Source: Teratosphaeria epicoccoides
Taxonomy: Eukaryota > Ascomycota > Dothideomycetes > Mycosphaerellales > Teratosphaeriaceae
Direction: 5' to 3'
Length of the DNA stretch: 64,000 nucleotides
Assembly (NCBI GenBank): GCA_021401465.1
Contig: JADDMT010000040.1
Location: 223,482 to 287,481, forward strand
In this document: positions 43,011 to 53,770 of the stretch, piece by piece
Position numbering within the stretch: position 1 is the stretch's first letter
Layout of the letters: each line of letters begins with the position of its first letter
Notes under the pieces: generated by a model
Database searches by the model: none
What the model was told of the DNA's origin: nothing
What the model saw: only the letters and a program-made list of their open reading frames with translations
Translations under genes and position numbers: made by a program

Positions 43011-44300
43011 TCACGGCCCACCACCAAACTCTCCTACACCAACCATGCCAAGGACCGTTTCGGCATCCCGGCACGCGTCGTAGACAGCATGTCCAACCGC
43101 ATACGACGATGATCCTTGAACTCGGCTCTGATGCAACGATGCGACCTGTCTCGCCAGCCGGACCACTCGCCGCAGCTGCACCTTCCACATTTCCAGTGTG
43201 CAAGCCCTCGCATTGTCCGGTCCCAACAACGGGTCCCCCACCCTCAGGTCATGTACCCCAATCAATCCTTCCGACCAGCCTCCGATGCCTGGACGAGGCT
43301 TCCCAGCGGACTCAGCATGCTCGCAAGTCTGCAGTGTAGGATTGGCATAACGAAGCGGGGTACTTGAAGTTGGGAAGACCTTCCTCGAGCTAGATGCCGC
43401 CCCCGAATGAGCGCTAGCCTGCAGACACGTCTTGAGCCTATCTCGATACCAATCTATGGCCGTGCAAAGCAGATTTGCTATGCGCAGGAAATCTGAATCG
43501 CATGTTCGGCACACGGCAATAGCGTCGGTGGTAGTCGGTATGAGCTCCTCCAGCGCGGACAGGAAGTCTGGGGTCGGTGCCGTCGAGAAAGATGGCGGTC
43601 CGGACATACCTATGCATTGTACGAGGTGCGCTAAGAGGCAAAAGCATCCACATCTTGCTCTGTCGGTGGGCTCTCCGTTGCTAGAGGGCGACAAACTTGA
43701 CAGACCGATAGCGCTGTCTGCAGGCATGAACGTGCCGAAGTCGATGCCTTTGACATCCTTCCACCAGTCAAAGCCGTCGTTGAAGTTCAATCCAAAGCTG
43801 TCCACACATGGGATACTATTCGGTATTCTTTGGCCGATAGTACGATTCGATGTTGATGGCGTAGTCATGTCTGGTATGATCTGCGTCATGCCGGAGTCGA
43901 CGGTAGTGCAGCCGTGGGCCAGAAAGCAATCAAGAATGCCGTTGTCACCGACGACATCGCGTGAAGGTAAGATCGCAGAGTCGTTGTCTAGCATTGCCGC
44001 AAATTTTTGATTTGCTTGAAGCACTCGAGCCGTCCAGCCTGGTTCGAAGGCTGGATATTCGCTGAGCGGTGCTGAATGGGATTCACGGTCGTTATTGACT
44101 GCAATGGTCATATGTATCGCATTTGTTGTTGATGTTGCGACTTGTTGCTTTCGAGGTCGTCCTGCCCTTCGCGCCATGCTATATTTGCAACCGCGAGGCT
44201 GTCCGCGCTTCGTGCACCGTCGGCATGGCTATCCTTGAGAACACTTCAGCTTTGATATTGTGCAGTGATCACAGGCCTTCCTCAATTTGCTAGTATCCAT
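43011..44300 (-). pseudogene. AflR-like Zn2Cys6 regulator with a stop in the zinc cluster
   Basis: Read from the ATG at 44300, the frame gives MDTSKLRKACDHCTISKLKC, then SQG and a TAG at codon 24 (44229-44231), then continues in the same frame with PCRRCTKRGQPRGCKYSMARRAGRPRK for 406 more codons to 43011. The six Cys (codons 10, 13, 20, 26, 29, 38) have the spacing of a fungal binuclear zinc cluster, and RRAGRPRK is the linker typical of AflR-type activators. The C-terminal half (CGCFCLLAHLVQC, HAVYDACRDAETVLGMV) suits the AflR regulatory domain. Translation from the ATG at 44177 would give 388 residues lacking the DNA-binding domain. Either a recent nonsense mutation, a sequencing error or readthrough. 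No aflatoxin-like biosynthetic genes are nearby. Confidence 0.75.
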
Positions 44301-46481
44301 CGAATCTTGAGATTCACAGTGGACATTGGGGCCGAGCCCTCGCATCTTTCTGCAGAGGCCAGCGGAGACGAGGCCGCGCTTCTTGCAGGGCTGAGTCCTC
44401 GCTTATGTACGGATGTAATGGACTGCCTGAAAACTCAGTGCCAGTCAGCAGTGTTCCATCAGATTCATTTCATCACAACGAACTCAATGAAACAGTTCGT
44501 TTCAAGTGACTACCGTAGAAGCGTTCTGTAAAGCTTCTTCGGATTCGACATGCTTAATAGCCGGTGGAAAAGGCTTGACCCGTCGCTCCAGCATGACTGA
44601 CTCCGTGAAGATGCTCCAGTCTCGTCTCGAGTGGAAGAGGATGCGTAGAAGACTAGCATAGCATCCATTGGCCAGTCAATACACTATCATTTTGGGGTCT
44701 TGCGCAATGGCCCTGGTGATAGTGCGCTACATCTGTGCTATTGGTTTCACCGGAGGGACCAAGCGAGCAAACCACTTCCGCCTTGGCGGCTCAGCGCTCA
44801 CAGAATTGGCCATTCATGAACTGCCATACGCTGGCTCTTGTTCTTAGAAACGCAGCGCATAATGTTCCGCGACTCAGCCCACATGCTGATGCACTGCACA
44901 AGAAAAGCAGCCGCCGACTTGCCTCATGGTAACGGCCGGAGCTGATGTATGAAGCATAGAACGCACATTTGAGAGCTGCTCTTGATGTTGCGCACAAGGA
45001 ATCGACGCCGCATGAGGCTTGGTCAGTCACGGTACTCAGAGATAGCCACTCTACGGTGCTCTGCTCGACGACGCCAAATACAAGTGCGCAACGATCCCTG
45101 GTATTCCAGAAAGGCTATTGTTGTCAATCATCGCATTGATAGGATATTTCTGAGCTAAAGGCGTAGCTGCGAGCTTTTGCGCGTTCCTGACTCTGATTGC
45201 ATTGCACGTGCGACGACTGAGCGTGTGCAAAATTCTGGTGTCTGAAGGTCGATTGCAGTATACCTATTCATCGCTCAGATCGCTGTCATCGCTGTGAAGC
45301 TTGCGCATGCCGGAAATCGTCTGACTTTACCGACCTCCTTGATGTTGTTGCCGAGGACGCTGCGGTGTTGTCCATGCCTTAGAATCAGACCGGCCGCGTC
45401 CTCCTGAGCAGCAAGTGAAGGATGTTGCAATGCAGCAAGGGCTGAGAGCTCTCGGTGACGATGAGGTTGAAACTCGCTGCTTGAGCCACTGCACGTCACA
45501 CTGCGCCAAGTATCTCGGAAGGCTCTAGGCTCTGCTGCATCTCATGCTTGCCGCAGTCTCTGGCCTCAGCATAATGGATGTCTGTCTTTCTCGGCACCCT
45601 CTCACAGGTCCGACAAGCAGAGCTTTCCAGCATGTCTTCCACATTGTCGGCTGAATTGGAAGGGAAAGTGCCTGGAGGCGAGTACCAACGCGGTCTGTGC
45701 CATAGGACCAAACCTGGCCCCTCATGAATCGCCAAATTGAGCGCAGTTATAGCCGGCCTGGTATGCGCTTCTGGTGTCCTGCATAGAGCAGATACACGGC
45801 TGATTCGAGCGAAAAGTACAAGGTATCTGAGGAATTTCACTGGCAACCTAGAGACACGAAACCCAGCCGGTCACGTGAGGCAAGTCAGGTCAGCGGCAGC
45901 AACCACATTCGCCATTCCGCCATCACGATGAACCTCACTCATTACGCGGTAAGTTAACGAGCTTAAAGGCAGACCGTACGGCACGAAGCTGTCGCATGGT
46001 CTGTGACAGAGGCGGTCGGTAAATAAACCACCAAGAGCGCAGAGCCGAAGTAGGATGCAGAAAGTGTTAGGATCTGTCGTGTCTAACATACAAAGGAACG
46101 CAGTAATCATCCCACTTAACCAGCTTCGCAGCACTGCGAGTATTGCAGCGCTCATCCAGCCGCTTGAGAGGAGAAGCGTCTCTCGTGAAACAGAAGTATT
46201 AGTGCCATAGCATCGGCAAAACAGCAGCAGCAAGCTTCGGGCATCGTCGCAGTCGAGAGTCGACCGTCCCACCCTGATGCCCGATAGTAACCATGAAAGA
46301 ACCCCAAAGGCCGCCCATATCGCACGCCGAGCCTGCTTGCATGCGTCCCTGGCATACGTCGTGATAAGTATGTCGTGGCAGCCGATCGAGGTGCAATGGG
46401 TCGTAGCAAGTTCGTATTTCGTATCAATTGAGTCGCATCGCAGTGAAGATATGCTGTCGTCGGACAATTGCTACGAGACTC
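44301..46481. other. Two-kb gene-poor interval
   Basis: Upstream of the AflR-like gene. A 198-codon minus-strand frame (45871-46467) is Leu/Ser/Cys-rich but has no family resemblance or clear promoter context; I treat it as doubtful. No repeats or RNA genes seen. Confidence 0.35.
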
Positions 46482-48776
46482 TCAACGAAGGTTGCCCTGA
46501 CGGTCGGTGAGATGAACCTCGCCCTTCAAGATAGTCTCCATCTGCAGCGTGTTGTTCTCAAAGCCCTTTTGAATGACACACGGGCTGAGCGAAACGCGGA
46601 TAACATGCTGCGGTGGGTTGGCGTCCACCAGCATGCCCTTGAACTCCTCGTTACGCTGGATCATGCCCTTGTACTCGAAGCGGACGCCGAAGCGGTAGAA
46701 TATGATTTCAAAAAAGAACGGCTCCTGACGCATACGAATGCCGACCTTTGCAACGTCCGTGATGACCCTGAAGAACTCTTCGCGAGCGTGACCAAGCTGG
46801 TGCACAGGGATGAGGGAGCTGAAGTCATTCATAAAATCATCCGTTAGGGAGCTGGCCAGGTTTTGGGTCCACTTCCAGAAGCCGGGCTGCTGAGCAATCT
46901 TCGAGCAAATTTTCGAGCGCTCCACCGTCATATTGCGGCGAATGCCATACTCCATTGCGTAGATTGCGCCGTTCTCCTGGTACCAAAACTCCTTCTCGAA
47001 GAGCGCCTTAAAGCGGCCAGCGGTGTCAGCATCAGTATAGCCATCCAGCAAGGGCTGCTTGTAGATGTGGTTGACAAGCCAGCGATGAACGATACCGATG
47101 AAGACGAAGACGCGCAAATTCGGGTCAGCGAGAGTCTTCTCAGCCGCCTGCCTTGACGACATGTGTGAGGCGGCAAGCTTGACGACATGCACAGCGCGAG
47201 GATCCTTGCTGTTCGCGTAGTAATTGCTGCGGAAGTACTGGCGGACGAGAGACTCCGAGCGAGTAAAGATCGAGGACATCAGCTCGCGGTAGGACTTCTG
47301 GCCAAATTGTGCCTTGGGCAGCGGGCCTGGAGCGCAGGGCCCGAAAACGTCGTCAGATGGATTTGGGGTGATAGAGCTGATCTTGTCTTGCCCAGGAGGG
47401 GCACCGTATGGCAGCGTCGGTATGATCTGAGCCTTCGGTGTCTGTGGGCCTGTGTCGAGAATTGGACTTGGCACGTTGACGTTGATAGGAGGCAGCTGCA
47501 TCATGTTGACGCGGAAGTTGCGTTGCCCACGCGGCGCGTTTGATGAGTGCTGGGATCGTGGCTGGTACGCGGGATGCATAGGTACCATCGGCTGCTGTAC
47601 ATGGCCGGGATGCGAGAATGGCGGGCCTGCCTGGAACTGAGGAAACTGCCCAAGCACTGGTGTGTTTTGGACAGTCTGAACGCGCATCGCGTTCACCTGC
47701 TGCTCGACATGGTCAATTCGAGCCAAGAGATCGGCGCCTGTACCAACGGCGAGCTGCTCGACCTCATTGATACGATCCTCGGCATTGCCGATGCGCTGTT
47801 GGTGATAGCCAGCCAATTTACTGAGAGCATCAATACTGCCCTGGGTTCGCGTCATTTCCTGGGCCAGCATTTTGATGATGTTCTCTTGGGTGACGGTATT
47901 GCGCTGCGCAAGGGCATGCAAGTTCTGCGCAGAGATCTGCTCAGTGATGCGCGAATCCGTCGCATCGCCCGCTGGGGCCGGCGCCAGCAATCCTGAGCCA
48001 GCAAGAGTAGCATAGCGAGAGCCATTGCTCGGTTGAGAGCCCAGGTTGCGGTGCGCGGATGGAGCATAAGCTGACTCGTCGCGAGGCGAAGCAATCTTGG
48101 ACGAGGTGTTGCTTGTCTGGCGTGGCTGGCCAGACGGGCGCGTGATGCTTGCTATGCTGACCATCCTTGTGGCCGCGTTCAATGAGCTTGGGATGGTGCT
48201 TGGGGGACTCAGGACTTGCTGATCATCCTGATATCTAGAAGTAACGGCATTGACAGTGTCACTGCGGTCACGGCGCGTAGACGACTGCGAAGCGGGCGAG
48301 TGCGTGACTGACACATCGTCGCTACCGCGGCTGAGTGAGACCCCAGATGGGTGTCAGTGTGTCAAATCTGCGAAATGTGGAAGGTGTCTAGGGGCTTACC
48401 CTCCGCCAGGACTGCCAGGGCTGTCAACCCTCAGCGATGTCACCACAGAGTCATTGCTGCTGACGCGCGAATGCTGGAAGTTGCGATTTGAACCTGGCGT
48501 CGCATTCTGCTGGCTCGAGATGCGTGTGAGCGGCCGGGACATGGTGGACTCAGCACCGTTCGGGCTCTTCACTGGGCTGGTGGTCGTCTTGGCCGATGGG
48601 CTCGCCGTCGCATAGCCGAGCGGCGAGGTTGACTCCATGTTCGCACGCTTCTCCTCGCTGGTCTGGAAATTTACTCCACGGCCCCGAGCAAAGAATCTGG
48701 AGTTGTCAGTGCCGCCACTTAATGCTGAAGTGTATTGGATGACTCACCTGCTCTCCTTCCGATTCGAATCGGACAT
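46482..48776 (-). CDS. Uncharacterised 724-residue fungal protein
   Basis: Three exons, join(46482..48330, 48400..48696, 48748..48776), with introns of 69 nt (GTAAGC...CTCAG) and 51 nt (GTGAGT...CCAG). It starts MSDSNRKESR and continues FFARGRGVNFQTSEEKRANM, an N-terminal block that looks conserved. Residues up to about 230 are Ser/Thr-rich and disordered. Next comes a probable coiled coil (IIKMLAQEMTRTQGSIDALSKL to DHVEQQVNAM), then a Pro-rich linker and an ordered C-terminal half of about 280 residues with many aromatic residues (EFWYQENGAIYAMEYGIRR, RQEPFFFEIIFYRFGVRFEY). I do not recognise a domain, and there is no membrane segment. Length and exon phase are consistent; function unknown. 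Confidence 0.8.
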
Positions 48777-50228
48777 GCTCCTCAAAGACGTGAACGACCG
48801 CTGACTATTTACACACTACAGACTGATGACTGCCGGTGCCACCGTGCCGTCCGCCGTGCCGTTTGCTGTGTGTCTGCCGTTAGAGTGACTTACGATATGT
48901 ATGTCTCAGGTGAGCAGAACTGGTTGCTGGGATACTAAAGTGAAAGCTGCAGCAAACCAAGTCAGCGTCATTGATCACAAAGCAGAGAGCGCGAGCGCCC
49001 CTGGACTGGCAAAAAGCGTGTAAAACGTACCTTGAAGGTTCAATGCCGTCACGGGCAACTTGCACAAAGGTGTTGAAACCCCGGGCAAGAAGTGAAGGTG
49101 GTGTTGGTGTAGGAAGGAGAAGGTCGAAAGCAAAGAGGAGCGATCAAGTGGACTCGGAAAGCAGAAGGGTGGGATTTTATAGACGGCCGAGCAAGACGGC
49201 CTTGACAATAGTTAGCGCAGGCCTTTTGACAAGCACACGGTGGCAGGGTGCAGGGGTTTGTGGTTGTTGGGACCGCAAGCGTCACATGTCAACAACACTC
49301 GAGGGGAGCGCTGGGCGGAAGTCAGGGAGCGGACGGGCTGCGAGTGGTCGTCCCAAGTGACTCGTTGGTACCTACGACCTGCTGTGGTGACGCTTGAAGT
49401 GTCATTGATCGTGGAGAGGCACTCACTGACCTTTGAAGCGGTGAGCGGAAGCCCAGAGTATGCTTGCGCGACCTCGTCGTCGCCGTAGGATGCAGAGCCT
49501 TCACCCAAACTCTGCCCAAGACGCGCCTTCCCAAAAAGACAGACTTTTGACTAGCGCCGTCCCTGCAGCTCGACCAGACGCGGAAGCCCTGTTCCAGTGA
49601 GCTCGAGTGCTTCACTTGGCTGCGAAAGTGCTGGGACGATGGCAAGTGCACTGGCCCGAGCTCCTTGATGAACGTAATTTTGCCTGTTGGAGCCTTGTCA
49701 GAGCTTCAACAGCAGTGGCGTGAGAGAAGCAGGCGCGTCGCTGATTGTCATCGTAGAGACGAAATCCAGATTCGAGTGTGGGAGAAGCAGATTCTTTTGG
49801 TTGTAGTCGTGAAGCGACTGCAACATGAAAGCCAAGCCAGGCCGAAGTGCTCCGAGCTCTCCACGTCTCAGCCTGTTCCTCGCCTTGGCACGAATGGACG
49901 ACAGAACGAGGTGCCTTTTGGAACACGATGGTAAAGAGTGTTGGCAGAATGTCCAAATGGTGTGTGGTAGTTATCCTTGGCTGTCCGAAAGCTTTCTATG
50001 GCCGCAGTACTTTCTGCTGCCAAAGCTCAATCCAGGAAAAGGTCAAGTAGAGCTGTCAAGGTCAAACAGGTCGAAGGCGTACTGTTTAGACCGAAAAAAA
50101 GAGGTTGATTTGTTGGAGAACAAAGTGCTGGCAAAGCAGAGCACTCTTATAGGAGTCCAGCAGAAGCATGTGCTTCGCTGTCCAGACTTCCAATGGCGGC
50201 AGTACTCCAGTGAGGAGGACTTGCATTG

Positions 50229-50405
50229 ACGCCACTTTGCTGAGCTGGATGACTTTACTGAGCAACGTCGCAGCGATGAGCTCGATTGCAAAACTGAGCG
50301 AGCGCGATGTAGTGAACCAGACCGCCGCACTGAGCTGTAACATTGCAGTGAGCTGGGAGGCCGTGTTGAGCTGGACCGCCCTACTGAGCCAGAGAGAGGC
50401 TGATA
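50229..50405 (+). repeat. Degenerate tandem repeat around (A)CTGAGCTG
   Basis: The core CTGAGC/TGAGCT recurs about every 12-30 bases with intervening GACCGCC or GCAGCGATG segments. In one frame it gives repeated LLSW/ALS/VLSW blocks, the sign of an old minisatellite. Boundaries are approximate. Confidence 0.5.
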
Positions 50406-50720
50406 GTGAGCTCGCAGGGTGACGCCTGTACCCTGTCTGGATATGATCCAGCAGAAGGATATCGGCCCAGGCGCTCTGCCGGTGGGATCGTCGCCCCTTA
50501 GGTGGAATGATTATACCATTTCTTTCCAGCAGTTTTTCGCGTGCTGTGTTTCCTCCGGTCTAGCCACCAAGCAAATTGCTCATGTCACCTACCAGGGAAG
50601 GAGGGACGTGTATGCCTGGCAGTCTATGCCAGGATACATGAGCAAACGGTCGACTGACGCAGATAATCATATGCACCCTCGTCGCATTCTAATACAGCCC
50701 AGCATCAGCAGAATCACAAG

Positions 50721-50985
50721 CTATTTGCGGGACGGACTCAGGGAAACGAGGACACCCACAACTCTGACCTGTCCAGGCGCAGAAAAGACCAGTAGATAGC
50801 AGATCGTCAGAAACAAAGACGGTGGCGACAGGAGCAAGCACCATCCACCGTAAGGTAAGGACTTCTCCATATGGCCTTTGAAAACGATCACTGCTGCTGG
50901 TATCAGGCCTCCAATCACAAGGAAGGTCAGGCAGTCTGCTCACGGAAGCGGTCACGAGGTCAGGGAGTCCATTGTATATCATTGC
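50721..50985 (-). pseudogene. Possible relic of a small membrane protein
   Basis: Two minus-strand frames carry protein-like pieces: NGLPDLVTASVSRLPDL in one, then GGLIPAAVIVFKGH and hydrophobic SLFLTICYLLVFSAPG in the next. Together they resemble a small two-helix membrane protein interrupted by a frameshift. No clean splice explains the change. Weak evidence. Confidence 0.25.
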
Positions 50986-51437
50986 ATTTTCACGTGTCGG
51001 CGAAGCGAGCTCCTATGGTGGCCAGAACCATGGCTAGCCAGTGTTGCCAGACGTCAGGCCCTGTGTGCCAGCACGCGCTCGATGTAAGCTGGGCCTCTTG
51101 CAGCCTCCGCTCAAGCTCGTCAAGGTCCCGAAGCACGCAAGAAACATCTCAAAAACATTGGATCGCACCCAGGTACGCCCGATGCCTCTAGCTTGAGCCC
51201 AACTCCGGCTTCCCAATTGCCGTGCATCGCCATCTTATGCCATGGTAACTGCTATGCCGTCCGCGCTCGGACAATTGACGGCTCCTTCACATGTATCACG
51301 CGCTCAACTTCAAGTTGACTTCCAGATCTCGATGGTCATCTATCTAGCCCATCCCATGCCCTTGCCACTGCCGTTGCCACGCCGCTCACACGTCACGTCA
51401 CATCACGTCACGATGTACACGAGCAGAAACGCTTACC

Positions 51438-53292
51438 TTAGACATTGGCAGCCTTTGGGAAGGCGACGTTGTAGACAGCGTCCACAACATACTGGGCCGT
51501 GATAGTGCGGCCGCCAAAGAATCTGCCGTTGAGACCGCGGATGGCGTTCTCTCCGCCTTGGACGCGGTCGAACTTGATATAGATCTCGCCGTCGTTGTTG
51601 TCGAGCGCAAGGGCAAGGTGAACGACATGGCCGTACTTATCTTCACATTCAGCCTTGACATCTTCTTCAAGTTCCTGCCGCCAGTTGGCGTCGCTCTCCC
51701 TAATAGTTATTATGTCAGCAATGTAAACATATTGGGGCGCGGAGAAGACATACTCAGCCTGGTTGTACATGTTCTTGAGCAGCACGCAACGGCTTGGGTT
51801 CGGCTGGTTAATTGGTGCTGTCTTCCTCTGCTGAGTTTTGGGAGTGACCTTATCCGGCTCATCGACCCTGGCGAGCTTGCGCATCAACGCGTCGCGGCTG
51901 TAGTTGGAAAAGTTCACACCTGACACATCAGAGTCGTCAAGAGCAGAAGCACCACCTGCCTTCTCTTGATCGCGGCCACTAGCCCGATCGAAGTTGCCAG
52001 TGCCGCCGGCATGCGCGCCGCGACCACCAGCACCGGAGAAAGACGAGCCTTGGTTGTGGTAGTTGGCCTGCTGTTGCTGTGAGCCAAAGCGCTGGAGGAG
52101 GGACTGCGTAGTCTCGGGAGTAAACTTGTCGTTACCAAGACCAACACGGATTGGACGACCGGCGAGCTCGAAGCCGTTCATCTTCTCGAGTGCCTCCTTA
52201 GCCTGGGCAGGATCGATGAATTGCACAAACCCATAGCCCTTGCTACGACCCTGCTCCTCCTTCTGAAGTTGGACAAACTCGAGCTCACCGAACGGCTCAA
52301 ATACGTTCTTGAGATCATCCTCCGTGATCGAGAAGTGAATGTTGCCGACGTAGAGGCGATGGAATGGGATGCCGTTGGACTGGGTTGCTGTGCCTTCGGT
52401 GTTGCGAGCTTGACGATTCTTCTCTGCTTCAGTGAGCTGGGCGATGATTGGGATACCTAGCAACTTCTGGCCAGTGAGCTGAATAGCCTTCTGTACCGAC
52501 TCTTCTTCCTTGAACTCAACATATCCGACACTGCAAGATATGTTAGCTTTCGAGCATCAGAACAGAGGCAAGGTATTATGCTTACCCTTTTGAACGTCCA
52601 CTGACGCGATCCTTGACGATCTGTGCTTCCACAACCGGTCCAACCTGTTCAAAAAATTGCTGCAGCTCCTTGGTGCGCAGACGCGCGGCAAGCTGCTGCA
52701 CAAAGACGGTGCGCCTGTCTCGCTCATCATCAGTTGGCTCAGGAGTCTTCACCTTCTTGGCCGGTGGCGAGCGGCGCCTGCGGTCACGGTCGCGATCGCG
52801 ATCGTCACGACGGTATGCCGGATCGCGACGATCAGTGATGACACGCTCGATGTTGCCGCGCGAGCGCGGACGGTCGTCTTCTCTGAAGCGTGGTGGTGAG
52901 CGGCCTGGGCGATAGTATCTGTCACTGTCGTCCGGCGTTGAGCGGCGTCCTCCGGGACGGTAGTGTCTGTCATCGCGTCTGTCGCGGTAAGTTTCGCGGT
53001 CATAGCGGCCGCCTCGTGGAGATCTAGAACGGCGTCTGCTGCCCTTGGGACTACCATTAGCAGAAGCCGCGTCCTTCATGACCTCATCCTCGGGCTCCGC
53101 CTTGATCTTGCGCGATCTGCGGGCGTCATTCTCCTCGCGCTCGGCAAGGTATCTGTCGGAGTCTTCATGCTCTTTCTTTATGCGAGGGCCGTCGGAGGCC
53201 GGTTCGCTCTTGATCTTCTGGTCGGCGTTTCGCTGCCCCTGCTCAAGGAGCTCGGCCAGATCGGCTTGAAATTCGTTGGTAATGGTGTTCAT
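51438..53292 (-). CDS. RBM39/Rsd1-like RS-domain splicing factor, three RRMs
   Basis: 581 residues from join(51438..51699, 51754..52530, 52586..53292). The first intron (55 nt) joins SGRSKG to VGYVEFKEE inside RRM1. The second (51700-51753, 54 nt, GTATGT...GCTGAC...TTAG) is in frame and stop-free, and removing it restores NMYNQAEESDANWRQELEEDVKAECE, the family sequence. Residues 1-185 form an Arg/Asp/Ser-rich RS-like domain. RRM1 (about 194-270; TVFVQQLAARL), RRM2 (about 297-372; RLYVGNIHFSITEDDL, GYGFVQF) and a C-terminal U2AF-homology RRM (CVLLKNMYN to KAANV) follow. The family (human RBM39, fission yeast Rsd1) acts in nuclear pre-mRNA splicing with U2AF and SF3b. RSE1 in this window is an SF3b component. 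Confidence 0.9.
51700..51753 (-). other. In-frame, stop-free intron in the RRM gene
   Basis: 54 nt with donor GTATGT, branch-like TTGCTGACA and acceptor TATTAG. Retention would insert 18 hydrophobic residues (YVFSAPQYVYIADIITI) at the start of RRM3 without a stop. Confidence 0.8.
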
Positions 53293-53770
53293 CTTGGATC
53301 AAACGTATGTATTCCGCGTGTGATGCTCACAGTTGAGGTTTGCCGTTGGTGCTTGCTCTCAACTAACGCTGGCGCATGGAAATCACTCCGGTCAGATGCA
53401 CGAGCTGTATCCTGCCCGTCACAATCTGCTCGGTGATCGCGCTGGCAGGCAGGCCTAAGTATTGCAATTGATCAATGTGATTATGCTGGACCGCAACCTG
53501 CGTGGATGTTCATCGGCGGTGCGTTATACAGTAACAACGTGGTCGTGGAAAGGAAAGTAACCTAGGTGAGGTGGAAGAAGGTGGCTGCTTGGGAAATGAT
53601 GCGGGTTGTCGGCGAATCATGGGAAACTTTCACCTGGAAACTACCACTTCTGTCACAAGCTTGAAATTATTCACGATGTCTGATGATATTGATCTTTCGG
53701 TCGTCAAAGAGGTCATTGGGGTATACGCTGTACAGGCATCAAATGCAAAAATACGCTATAAGTAGGCACA
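53293..53770. promoter_or_regulatory. Divergent promoter region, RRM factor / tRNase Z
   Basis: About 480 bases between two divergent RNA-processing genes. If tRNase Z has an upstream coding exon, it must lie here; no convincing ATG exon with a matching donor was found. A GGTGAGG at 53558-53564 and a GGGTATAC at 53717-53724 are candidate donors. Confidence 0.4.

Larger units (their letters stand above)
48777..51437. other. Gene-poor interval with weak repeat and relic
   Basis: About 2.7 kb. It includes the promoter of the 724-residue protein gene, the repeat at 50229-50405 and a possible small membrane-protein relic at 50721-50985 (both listed). Other frames (49825-50229, 50419-50799 plus) have no features. 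Confidence 0.35.

Noticed and set aside
40382..44300. Secondary-metabolite cluster around the AflR-like gene
   Set aside because: No PKS, NRPS, terpene synthase or tailoring enzyme lies nearby; neighbours are a bZIP factor and housekeeping genes.
45871..46467. A 198-codon Leu/Ser-rich minus-strand frame
   Set aside because: No conserved motif, no clear membrane topology, and it lies in low-complexity intergenic sequence.
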